Shown here in pieces: positions 53,974-62,784 of a DNA stretch of 64,000 nt (positions are counted from its first letter, which is position 1; the number at the start of each line of letters is the position of its first letter). This DNA comes from Sphingobacterium populi (lineage in GTDB: Bacteria > Bacteroidota > Bacteroidia > Sphingobacteriales > Sphingobacteriaceae). The DNA lies in NCBI RefSeq assembly GCF_001586775.1, contig NZ_LQXS01000004.1, positions 124,001 to 188,000 on the forward strand. Direction: 5' to 3'. The notes under the pieces were generated by a model, which was given only the letters and a program-made list of their open reading frames with translations, was not told where the DNA came from and made no database searches. Both the position numbers and the translations under genes were made by a program.

Positions 53974-55598
53974 ATGACTTATACGTTTCGACAGCATACG
54001 AACTGGATTAGAACCTTTGTAAAAGGGTATCGAGTAAGGTTGTCGTTATATTTTGTGTTAGAACTTATTGGAATAGCCCTGTCCCTTCTTTTCGTTTACT
54101 GGTCCAAAGTAGCTATTGATCGTGCAACTGCCGATTTTGAAAAGGAGATCGCTCCCATATTGCTGTTGATTGTGCTTGCTGCAGTGGGAGGTGTAGTACT
54201 TCGTGCTGCATCTAGTTGGATTGATGAGAATACACGGTTGCGAATGAGTGTTGAGCTTCAAAACACATTGACCAAAGAGCAGATGTCATCTAGTTGGGCT
54301 TCGATAAAAAAAAGGCATACTGGTGATCTAATGCTTAGGCTTCAAGAAGATAGTAAAGAAGTGATACAAATGATCGGTTCTTCCGCAATATCATTTGCAA
54401 TTACTATAATAAAGCTCTTGGCTTCTCTATTTTTTCTTTGGAGTATGGATCCAGTTTTAGCCGCTATGATACTTTTCATCACGCCGCTATTCTTATTCTC
54501 CAAGATCTATTTTAAGAAGATGAGAATTCTGAATCAAGAGGCAAAAGCGGCAGACAGTGCTGTAGCAAACATCGTACAAGAAAATTTGCGATTCAGGATG
54601 ATTATCCAAGCACTTGGTCTTTTTGGCTACCGAGCAAGCAAGCTTCAGCAGGAACAAAGTCGGCTTCTTCAATTAAAAATGCGGCAAATCAACTTCAGTT
54701 TGATCAGTAATACGATTGTACGCGTTACTATGAGTGCTGGATATCTGATTGCTTTTATTTGGGGAGTTTATCGCCTACACCATCAAGAGATTTCATTTGG
54801 AACAATGACTGCTTTTCTGCAATTAGTAGGTCGCATTCAGAATCCTATACTTTCAGCTGCGGCCTTTTTTCCTAGTTTTGTTCGTTTTAGAGTTTCTTTA
54901 GATCGTATTCTTGAACTTTTCAATGAAAAAAAATAACATTACCTTCTCCGATAAAATTAGAAACACTTCAAAAAATAACTTTTGATAAAGTTTCTTTTAA
55001 ATATGAAGAAGCTAATGTCATAAATGATTTATCTTTTCAAGTTAGTAGGGGCAAACCATTAGCAATATTAGGGAGCAGTGGACGGGGCAAAACTACATTG
55101 ATGCGCCTTTTGCTGGCTTTATGCTCGCCCGACAGTGGAAAAATTTTGCTCGAAGATGGACAGGATAAAGCACATGTATTACAGGAAAATTATCGTTCAA
55201 ACTTTGCTTATGTTCCTCAAGGAAATTCCTTATTCACAGGCACCATAAGGGAAAATATAATGGGTGTCCAATCGATTTCAATGGAAGAAATTAATCAAGC
55301 GCTGAACGTAGCATGTGCAAATTTTGTCCATGATTTGCCGCAAGGAATACATACCTTTATAGGTGAATCAGGATATGGCTTATCGGAAGGACAAGCGCAA
55401 CGAATTGCTATTGCTAGGGCTGTGATACAAAAGGTACCTGTATGGCTTTTTGACGAACCGACATCCGCTTTAGATGATGAAACATCAAGCCAATTAATAC
55501 GACATTTATTTTCTGAAGGACGAAATAAAATTTTGATATTTGTAACGCATGATTTGAAATTAGCGGAACGTTGTGATACATCGGTTTATTTGCACTAA
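53974..55598 (+). pseudogene. ABC transporter, fused permease and ATPase, frameshifted
   Basis: One A missing from the A run at 54926-54933 splits a 541-residue half-transporter. The first part holds the transmembrane domain (six helices, about residues 20-300) and ends in DRILELFNEKK. The restored frame continues ITFDKVSFKYEE and then the ATPase: Walker A GSSGRGKTT, signature YGLSEGQAQR, Walker B LFDEPTSALD and VTHDLKLAE. In the cassette it takes the place of the exporter (the D protein) of peptide clusters. The segment 54937-55097 also holds coding sequence in the shifted frame. Confidence 0.86.
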
Positions 55599-55604
55599 CT
55601 AAAA

Positions 55605-56528
55605 ATGAAGAACGAAACTAACCAAAAGCCTTCTGTACTCCAATCTTTCTACTACACTATCGCAAACTTAACGCTCGAAGTGCAATCTGATACGGGCCTT
55701 GATATTGATAGTTTTCTGCCGAGTTTCGAAGATTTTCGAACAGATGCAGCTTTGGCTGGCAAGCCGATAAGTAGAGTACTCATCACCAAAGAACGTTTTG
55801 ATAAGCCGCCAACTGGAGCCAAACTTTTAAGTGATATATCCATTGTATGGGGCAACCGTTTCAAATTTTTTGAAATGCCGGATGAATACGTTACCACCAT
55901 CATGAGCGCACATTCGCCAGGTACTTGGTTCATGACAAGTAAGAAGGATTTTTCTCAATCAATTGTACATTGGGTCTACGATTCAGTGGCGCCCATCGAA
56001 ATCATAAGTTGGCTATTAATGGTAACTTTTGCTCAATCTGCGTTATTGTACAAAACGATCTTAATCCACGCTTCAGTCATCGAAAAAGGGTCAGAAGGCT
56101 TCGCTTTTCTAGGTAAAAGCGGAACTGGCAAGAGCACACATAGTAATCTGTGGAAAAAATATATCTCTGGATCAAAGCTCCTGAATGATGATAACCCCGC
56201 TGTCAAAATTGAGAACGATGGCAAGGTTCGTATCTATGGCACACCATGGAGTGGCAAAACACCTTGCTACAGAAATGTGGGTGTAGATTTGCGAGCAATT
56301 GTGAGACTTAAACAAGCCCCGTTCAACAAAATGAGTTGGCACACAGGACAATTTGCCTTTATCGCATTATTGCCTAGCTGCTCGGCATTACGTTGGAATC
56401 AAGATCTATTTAGCAGCATGGCAGATTTGGTAGAACATATCGTAACGAATGTACCTATAGGGGAGCTGGAATGTCTGCCTACAGAAGAGGCCGCTCAGTT
56501 GTGTGCATCTGAAATTGAAAAAGCTTAA
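55605..56528 (+). CDS. HPr-kinase-like (HprK-related) serine kinase
   Basis: A 307-residue protein whose C-terminal half is an HprK-type P-loop domain: FLGKSGTGKSTHSNLW near residues 165-180, LLNDDNPAV near 192 with the acidic metal/catalytic pair, and YGTPWSGKTPCYRN near 212. The N-terminal half (about 1-140) is unlike HprK. Relatives occur beside PqqD-like and NTP_transf_5 genes in polysaccharide loci and, as PadeK-type kinases, phosphorylate the C-terminus of lasso peptides. HPr is not expected as substrate; a peptide or lipid-linked sugar is possible. Confidence 0.86.
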   Translation: MKNETNQKPSVLQSFYYTIANLTLEVQSDTGLDIDSFLPSFEDFRTDAALAGKPISRVLITKERFDKPPTGAKLLSDISIVWGNRFKFFEMPDEYVTTIMSAHSPGTWFMTSKKDFSQSIVHWVYDSVAPIEIISWLLMVTFAQSALLYKTILIHASVIEKGSEGFAFLGKSGTGKSTHSNLWKKYISGSKLLNDDNPAVKIENDGKVRIYGTPWSGKTPCYRNVGVDLRAIVRLKQAPFNKMSWHTGQFAFIALLPSCSALRWNQDLFSSMADLVEHIVTNVPIGELECLPTEEAAQLCASEIEKA

Positions 56529-56541
56529 ATCATAAAAGTAC

Positions 56542-57333
56542 ATGAAAAAATACCTAATCTTTACGGCCTTAATTTCTCTTTTTTCATTGCATTCTTGTAT
56601 CATAGCCAAGAAAGTAGTCTATGTTAAGGATATGCAGGAGGGTGTGGCATATCCCACTGTCGCTGCCGCACCTATACGGATTCAAAAAAATGATCGTCTA
56701 AGTATAACAGTAAGTTCCAAAAATCCAGAATTAGCTGCTCCGTTTAATCTAGATATTGGCAGTTATGGTATTGACTCTGATGGGCAGGCCAATATCCGCT
56801 CTGGTCAATCAAATAATACGTTTTTAGTAGATACTGATGGCCAAATTAATTATCCCATCATTGGACCACTCAGTATTGAAGGTCTTACTATCGACGGTGT
56901 GAGAGATTTAATTTGGGAAAATTTGGTAAATAAAAAGCTTATTGCGGAACCCATCGTTAAAGTTGAATTAATTAACGTTAAAATCACGATGATGGGAGAA
57001 GTACAATCCGTAGGTATTTTAGATATTCCGGATACACGCATCACTTTGCTCGATGCATTGGCTCGTTCGGGAGGACTGACTGCGAATGCGGTTCCAGATA
57101 AGGTGAGTGTCATTCGTGAAGAAAACGGCGTACGCAAAATGTATATGAATGATATAGAATCAAGCAATATTTTTAATTCTCCGACATTCTTTCTTCAGCA
57201 AAATGATATTGTCTACGTACATCCTAAAGGACCAGTTCCATCCGCTAGAGAAAATAATACTTTACGATACATGGGTTTACTTACTAGCTCTGCTGGATTA
57301 GTAATCACTATTTTAATATTAATAAATCGATAG
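56542..57333 (+). CDS. Polysaccharide export lipoprotein, Wza-like
   Basis: A 263-residue outer-membrane lipoprotein: signal peptide with lipobox SLHSCIIA (Cys near residue 19), the Poly_export domain (RIQKNDRLSITVSSKNPELA near 50, GQINYPIIGPLSIEGLT near 100), a SLBB-type domain (TMMGEVQSVGILDIPDTRITLLDALARSGG), and a C-terminal hydrophobic segment (about 240-260). Wza-type proteins form the outer-membrane pore. Eight bases separate it from the Wzc-like gene. Confidence 0.93.
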   Translation: MKKYLIFTALISLFSLHSCIIAKKVVYVKDMQEGVAYPTVAAAPIRIQKNDRLSITVSSKNPELAAPFNLDIGSYGIDSDGQANIRSGQSNNTFLVDTDGQINYPIIGPLSIEGLTIDGVRDLIWENLVNKKLIAEPIVKVELINVKITMMGEVQSVGILDIPDTRITLLDALARSGGLTANAVPDKVSVIREENGVRKMYMNDIESSNIFNSPTFFLQQNDIVYVHPKGPVPSARENNTLRYMGLLTSSAGLVITILILINR

Positions 57334-57341
57334 TCTTTTTT

Positions 57342-59687
57342 ATGCTAAAAGATCAAAATACTACAGAATCAGAAGATAAGTCGATCAATGTACTTGACTT
57401 ACTGAAGTATCTTTTTTTTCATTGGAAGTGGTTTCTTCTTTCCGTATTATTCTTTGGAGGCTATTATTACTATCAATATAGTAAGACTCCGTTTGTATAC
57501 AGTAAGTCGGCCATCTTAATGGTTAAAACTCCTGAGAATACCAACGTGACAGCTCGTTTTACACGTAGCTCGATGATTAATACTATCAGTGTTGCTAGCG
57601 AAGTGCTGCAGTTAAAATCAAAAGAGTTGATGCGTCATACGATTGCTGAAATTCAGGGAGATATATCCTATTCGAAAACCGAAGGATTACGCAATATCGA
57701 GCTGTATAAAGATTCACCAATTCGAGTCAGCTTTTCGAATATTGATACGGAAGCCCGGGCATCAATGACCATTGTACCGAGAGATTCAAATACTGTAGAT
57801 TTTCTTCTGCTTGACAAAGATGATATCATTCATAGTCAAAAAGTTAAATTAAATGTTGAAACGAAAACACCTCTAGGACTTTTAACAATATCTCCTAGCA
57901 AATTTTATAAACCTTCTTTTTTTGGTGAAGAAATCTCGGTAACAAAAGTACCAAGAGAGAGTATGGTTTCGTATTTTCTTTCCAGAATGAATATCTCACA
58001 GATCGAAGAAGATGCCGGTCTGTTGCAACTTACATTAGAGGATCACTCTCCAAAAAGGGCTGTAGACCTTATTAAAACTTTAGTAGAGGTATACAACGAG
58101 CAAACCATAGAAGAAAAGAACAGAATTGCCGTTAGCACAGCCGATTTCATTCGAGAACGCATCGCTATAATTGAACAAGATCTTGGTACAGTAGAATCGG
58201 ATCTAGAGCGTATAAAAATTGATAATAGTGGCATGGATGTTAAAGACGCCGCTAGCATGTATATCACTGAAAGTAGAAGCTATTTGAATAGTAGTCGCGA
58301 ACTCGAAACACAATTGAGCCTCGCCGAAATGATGCGAGATTATATTTACGATGCTAGCAGATCTGATCGACTCATACCAACAAATATGGGATTAGCAGAC
58401 TTAAACGTAGAACGCCACATCAATGACTATAATAGTGCCCTTTTACGAAGAAATCGATTACTAGAAGGCAACAACTCCAATAATCCTGTAGTACAGGATA
58501 TCGAGCAGTCTTTAAGCTATAATAGACAAAATATTGAGCGTGCTGTTGACAATGCTATTAACGGATTGCGCATAAGGGTGCAAAATGCTCAAAGAGACAT
58601 GGAAATGGCACAAAGAGACGCCATCTCCATGCCAGCTAAACAACGGCAAGTATTGGGTATCGAAAGAAATCAGAAAGTCAAAGAAGAATTATATATTCTA
58701 CTCTTAAATAAGCGAGAAGAGAATGCCCTTAATCAGGCGACTGCTGATGATAATATTCGTGTCATTGATCCCGCATCGGGAAGTGATAGTCCTGTTTCTC
58801 CTAAGAAAATTAGAAAAATAGCAATTGGTGTCGGAATCGGATTAGCTATTCCTACCGCAATACTACTGTTAATTTTATTTTTGAATACCTCGGTGCGCGA
58901 TCGCAAAGATTTGGAAAAATCATTAACTGCACCTTTCTTAGGAGAAATACCTTTTTCCAAGAATAATAAGAAAAATGTGCATGTCGTCGTGCGCGAACAA
59001 GCCACAGATCCTGTCACAGAAACCTTTCGTATTCTGCGCACAAATATCGACTTTATGTCAAATGGTAAGAGCAAACAAGTAATTACCTTGACATCACTTA
59101 CAGAAGGCGTAGGTAAAACTTTTTGTGCGATAAATCTAGCCACGAGTTTAGCTTTTTTAAAGAAAAAGGTCGTGCTGCTGGATTTAGATCTTCGTAAAGG
59201 AACTTTAAGTGCCAAAATTAATATACCCAAAAACAAGGGAGTTAGTCATTATCTTGCCGACAGAACAGTATCACTGCAAGATATTCTTTATAAGAATGAA
59301 ATCTCGGGTATTGTCGATATAATTCCAATTGGAGTAATCGCTCCAAATCCTGTAGAACTCCTACTGAGTGATCGCTTAGACAGTTTAGTAGCAACGCTAA
59401 AAGAAGAATATGATTACATAGTAGTAGATAACGTTCCTGTAGGTGTTGTAGCTGACTCTTCAATCATAAATAGAATATCAGAACTGACCATATTTGTTAT
59501 TCGTGCTGGTAAGATGGATAAAAGACAATTACCGGAAATTGAAAATATCTATCAGCAAGGTACATTAAACAATATGGGTATAGTATTAAATGGTATTCGG
59601 AAAGGTCGTGCCGGATATGGTTACGGGTACGGATATGGTTACGGATATGGTTACGGGTATGGTTATGGATATGGAGCAAAGAAATAA
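57342..59687 (+). CDS. Wzc-like chain-length/BY-kinase protein with Tyr-Gly tail
   Basis: A 781-residue inner-membrane protein: first helix near residues 25-45, periplasmic Wzz region with coiled-coils (to about 470), second helix near 485-510, then a cytoplasmic tyrosine-kinase domain with Walker A SLTEGVGKTF near 585, Walker A' VVLLDLDLR near 608 and Walker B YDYIVVDNVP near 695. It ends in ten Tyr-Gly pairs (59616-59675) then AKK. Tyr-rich tails of Wzc are autophosphorylated and control polymer length; a strictly alternating Tyr-Gly tail probably does the same. Confidence 0.95.
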   Translation: MLKDQNTTESEDKSINVLDLLKYLFFHWKWFLLSVLFFGGYYYYQYSKTPFVYSKSAILMVKTPENTNVTARFTRSSMINTISVASEVLQLKSKELMRHTIAEIQGDISYSKTEGLRNIELYKDSPIRVSFSNIDTEARASMTIVPRDSNTVDFLLLDKDDIIHSQKVKLNVETKTPLGLLTISPSKFYKPSFFGEEISVTKVPRESMVSYFLSRMNISQIEEDAGLLQLTLEDHSPKRAVDLIKTLVEVYNEQTIEEKNRIAVSTADFIRERIAIIEQDLGTVESDLERIKIDNSGMDVKDAASMYITESRSYLNSSRELETQLSLAEMMRDYIYDASRSDRLIPTNMGLADLNVERHINDYNSALLRRNRLLEGNNSNNPVVQDIEQSLSYNRQNIERAVDNAINGLRIRVQNAQRDMEMAQRDAISMPAKQRQVLGIERNQKVKEELYILLLNKREENALNQATADDNIRVIDPASGSDSPVSPKKIRKIAIGVGIGLAIPTAILLLILFLNTSVRDRKDLEKSLTAPFLGEIPFSKNNKKNVHVVVREQATDPVTETFRILRTNIDFMSNGKSKQVITLTSLTEGVGKTFCAINLATSLAFLKKKVVLLDLDLRKGTLSAKINIPKNKGVSHYLADRTVSLQDILYKNEISGIVDIIPIGVIAPNPVELLLSDRLDSLVATLKEEYDYIVVDNVPVGVVADSSIINRISELTIFVIRAGKMDKRQLPEIENIYQQGTLNNMGIVLNGIRKGRAGYGYGYGYGYGYGYGYGYGYGAKK

Positions 59688-59715
59688 TCAGTAAAACATA
59701 TTAATTCTTCAATTT

Positions 59716-60102
59716 ATGGTTAGCCAAATTACATCAGATGTCAAAATATCAGTAGAGTCTATATATCAGCCTGAATACTCTAATCCAGATAATTTACATT
59801 ATATGTATGCATATCGTATAACTATAGAAAATCAGAGCGCTGAGACACTGCAATTGCTCAGAAGACACTGGGAAATATTTGATGCGATAGGAGAGCATAA
59901 GCAAGTGGATGGTGAAGGAGTTGTTGGTCAACAACCAATTTTAGAACCAAACCAAGTTCATCAGTATGCGTCTGGATGCAATCTTAGAAGCGCTATGGGA
60001 TATATGGAGGGTTTCTATGAGATGCAACGTCTTTCTGACGGCGAATTATTTGCTATAGCTATTCCACGATTTATACTGATTGCTGACTTTGTGCTCAACT
60101 GA
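59716..60102 (+). CDS. apaG: ApaG-family protein
   Basis: A 128-residue single-domain protein with YMYAYRITIENQSAETLQLLRRHWEI near residues 30-55, VDGEGVVGQQPILEPNQ near 68 and YASGCNLRSAMGYMEGFYEM near 90, the defining ApaG stretches. It has a fibronectin-like fold; its role (linked to Co2+ tolerance and diadenosine tetraphosphate in enterobacteria) is not resolved. It follows the Wzc gene by 28 bases but is functionally unrelated. Confidence 0.95.
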   Translation: MVSQITSDVKISVESIYQPEYSNPDNLHYMYAYRITIENQSAETLQLLRRHWEIFDAIGEHKQVDGEGVVGQQPILEPNQVHQYASGCNLRSAMGYMEGFYEMQRLSDGELFAIAIPRFILIADFVLN

Positions 60103-60180
60103 TTGATTAAAAAAATGTCATATTAAGCATCATATGAATACTCTTAAGGAGATTTAACTATCTCTTGCAAAATTATTGTG

Positions 60181-60188
60181 TACTTTTG
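60181..60188 (+). promoter_or_regulatory. -7 promoter element of the oxidoreductase/ABC-F unit
   Basis: TACTTTTG 14 bases before the ATG at 60203. It overlaps the alternative TTG start at 60176, which is therefore unlikely. Confidence 0.5.
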
Positions 60189-60202
60189 ACATTTTAGATA
60201 TT

Positions 60203-60868
60203 ATGTCAACAAAAAAGTCACATGCCCTAGTTTTGGGTGCGAGCGGACTGGTAGGTCTGCACACCACAAAAATGCTTTTACAGCAAAATACGTATGATAT
60301 AATCTATGCGGTAAGCCGACGTGGAATTCCATTTGAGCATGAAAGATTAATTCAAATTCATGCCGATTATGACACCATCGAATCTAAGCTTAAAGATATA
60401 CCTATTTATCACATTTTCAGCTGTTTAGGCTCTACAGCAAAGAAGACTCCGGATAAGGAAAATTATTTTAAAATCGATTACGAATATCCGATGAAAGTTG
60501 CTCGCTTAGCCTTAAAAAACGGTGCAACCAAATTCACCTTGGTTTCTGCCATTGGCGCCAACGCAAATTCAGGCAATTTTTATGTTGGCATGAAAGGGAA
60601 GCTGGAAGAAAGTATCATTAAGCTTAATTTTGACGAGACACATATTATGCGTCCAGCGCTGATCACTGGCGAACGTCCGGATAGTAGACCGACCGAACTA
60701 TTTGCTACTTGGTTGTTCAAAGTTCTCAATCCATTACTCATCGGGGGCCTTAAAAAATTCAGAAGTATACCGGGTAAAACTATTGCCCAAGCTTTGGTTA
60801 ACACAGCGAAAGTCAACCAACAGGGAGTATATACCTACAATACCGCACAAATAAAAGAACTAGCGTGA
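60203..60868 (+). CDS. NAD(P)-binding Rossmann-fold oxidoreductase (HTATIP2-like)
   Basis: A 221-residue atypical SDR. It has VLGASGLVGLHTTKML near residue 10 (G-x-x-G-x-x-G), FSCLGSTAKKTPDKENY near 68, and FTLVSAIGANANSGNFYVGMKGKLEE near 105-130 with the Y-x-x-x-K pair. IMRPALITGERPDSRP near 145 is typical of the HTATIP2/oxidoreductase group. Substrate unknown. Its stop overlaps the GTG of the ABC-F gene. Confidence 0.87.
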   Translation: MSTKKSHALVLGASGLVGLHTTKMLLQQNTYDIIYAVSRRGIPFEHERLIQIHADYDTIESKLKDIPIYHIFSCLGSTAKKTPDKENYFKIDYEYPMKVARLALKNGATKFTLVSAIGANANSGNFYVGMKGKLEESIIKLNFDETHIMRPALITGERPDSRPTELFATWLFKVLNPLLIGGLKKFRSIPGKTIAQALVNTAKVNQQGVYTYNTAQIKELA

Positions 60869-62730
60869 GCATATTAAGTACAGAAAAGTTAAGTCATTCA
60901 TTTCATGATCGCTGGTTATTTCGTGATTTACACTTCGGCCTGCAGTCCGGCGATCGAGTTGCATTGGTAGGTATAAATGGCACTGGCAAATCCACCCTAC
61001 TTAAGATATTAGCTGGCGTATTGTCACCAGATCAAGGCACGATAGTCGCCGAACGCGGTATTCGAATTGGATATTTGCCACAAGAGCCAGATTTTGCACA
61101 TCTTAATACGATTGAAGACTTTATATACAGTGCGGACAACAAGCAACAGCAGCTTATAAAAGAATATGAGCGATTGATAGAGCTAGATCAATGCGATGCT
61201 AATGAGCTTGGGCGCATCTCTGATGAACTTACCACGCTAAATGCGTGGGAATATGAGCATCAGATTAAAACGATCTTAAATCGCTTACAAATATCGGATT
61301 TTGATAAAAAGATATCAGCCATGTCTGGTGGGCAGCAAAAGCGACTTGCGCTAGCTAAATTGTTGATCGACGAACCCGATGTTTATATATTGGATGAACC
61401 TACTAACCACCTGGACATTGAAACAATAGAATGGTTGGAGAAACTTTTAACTTCTGGCAATAAGACCGTATTGATCGTATCTCATGATCGCTATTTCTTG
61501 GATCACGTTTGCCAAGAAATTCGAGAATTGGAAAGGGGAGAAGTTTTTCACTATAAAGGCGATTATGCAAACTTCGTTGAGAAAAAGGCCGAAAGACATT
61601 TATCTCAAGTGGCTAGCGCAGACAAAGCACGCAATTTATGGAAAAAAGAGTTGGAATGGATGCGTCGCCAACCTAAAGCACGTGGTACAAAATCAAAATC
61701 TAGAATAGAGGCATTTTACGATTTGCAAGATAAAAGTAAAGGCCCTACGGAACATGATAAAGTGCAACTAAAGATGCAGGCTTCTCGTCAGGGATCTAAA
61801 ATTATGGAGATCGACGCGGTGAGCAAATCATTTAAATCTTCTTCTATTATAACTGATTTTACATATACTTTCAAAAAAGGTGATCGTGTAGGATTGGCTG
61901 GTAGGAATGGAAGTGGAAAGTCTACGTTTTTAAATTTAATTACGAAATCACTCGAACCAGATAATGGCCACATATCTACTGGAGAAACTACTGTTATTGG
62001 ATATTACAAACAAGGCGGTTTAGATTTCAGAGAAAATCAGCGCGTTATTGATGTTGTAAAGGATGTTGCGGAGCATATAGACATGGGCAAGGATGGAATT
62101 ATCACCGCCTCCCAACTTTTAACACAATTTTTGTTTCCGCCAGAGAAACAATTTGGAATGGTTTCTAAGCTAAGTGGTGGAGAGCGTAAGCGATTGCAAT
62201 TAATGCGTGTTTTGATGCTAAATCCAAACTTTTTGATATTGGATGAGCCCTCGAACGATCTTGATATGGATACTTTAAATATTCTTGAAGATTTCCTAGA
62301 GCGTTTTCCAGGCGTTTTATTATTGGTCACACATGACAGGTATTTATTGGATAAACTTACGGATCAATTATTCATATTTGATGGCAGCGGACATGTACAG
62401 TTGTATAATGGAAATTATGCTGACTTTAAATTTGAACAGGACGAGCGGCTAAAGGAGGAGAAAAATATTAAATCAAAGGATGCAAATCAGCAAAAGCCAG
62501 CTCAAACTACACAAACCAAAAGCAAAATATCATACAAAGAAATGATTGAATTCAATTCGCTTGAGACGGATATACAGCGAATTGAAGATGAAATTACAGC
62601 ACTTTCGGGAAAACTAATGGAAGTGGAGGATCATATCGAATTAAGCAAAATAGCGCAAGATATTGATCGCTTAAAAAACGAATTAGATAATAAATCGGCG
62701 CGTTGGATCGAATTAGCCGAACTAATATAA
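60865..62730 (+). CDS. ABC-F family ATPase (Uup-like)
   Basis: A 621-residue cytosolic protein with two ABC domains and no membrane segment: Walker A GINGTGKST near residue 37, signature MSGGQQKRLALA near 152, DEPTNHLDIET, linker of about 80 charged residues, second Walker A GRNGSGKST near 347, signature LSGGERKRLQLM near 437, DEPSNDLD. A C-terminal coiled-coil (about 555-620) matches Uup, which acts on ribosomes or DNA-repair intermediates. The start is GTG 60865, overlapping the upstream stop. Confidence 0.94.
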   Translation: MSILSTEKLSHSFHDRWLFRDLHFGLQSGDRVALVGINGTGKSTLLKILAGVLSPDQGTIVAERGIRIGYLPQEPDFAHLNTIEDFIYSADNKQQQLIKEYERLIELDQCDANELGRISDELTTLNAWEYEHQIKTILNRLQISDFDKKISAMSGGQQKRLALAKLLIDEPDVYILDEPTNHLDIETIEWLEKLLTSGNKTVLIVSHDRYFLDHVCQEIRELERGEVFHYKGDYANFVEKKAERHLSQVASADKARNLWKKELEWMRRQPKARGTKSKSRIEAFYDLQDKSKGPTEHDKVQLKMQASRQGSKIMEIDAVSKSFKSSSIITDFTYTFKKGDRVGLAGRNGSGKSTFLNLITKSLEPDNGHISTGETTVIGYYKQGGLDFRENQRVIDVVKDVAEHIDMGKDGIITASQLLTQFLFPPEKQFGMVSKLSGGERKRLQLMRVLMLNPNFLILDEPSNDLDMDTLNILEDFLERFPGVLLLVTHDRYLLDKLTDQLFIFDGSGHVQLYNGNYADFKFEQDERLKEEKNIKSKDANQQKPAQTTQTKSKISYKEMIEFNSLETDIQRIEDEITALSGKLMEVEDHIELSKIAQDIDRLKNELDNKSARWIELAELI

Positions 62731-62746
62731 CGTTTCACGTGGAACA
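62731..62746 (+). promoter_or_regulatory. parS-like ParB-binding site 1
   Basis: CGTTTCACGTGGAACA matches 15 of 16 bases of the reverse complement of the Bacillus subtilis parS sequence TGTTCCACGTGAAACA. It lies directly after the ABC-F stop. Confidence 0.75.
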
Positions 62747-62755
62747 TATCAGTAA

Positions 62756-62771
62756 TGTTTCACGTGGAACA
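62756..62771 (+). promoter_or_regulatory. parS-like ParB-binding site 2
   Basis: TGTTTCACGTGGAACA is identical to the reverse complement of canonical B. subtilis parS. It is 25 bases from site 1 and 13 bases before the mnmG ATG. Recognised from the known consensus; ParB binding itself is inferred. Confidence 0.85.
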
Positions 62772-62784
62772 CAGTAAAAGAATC

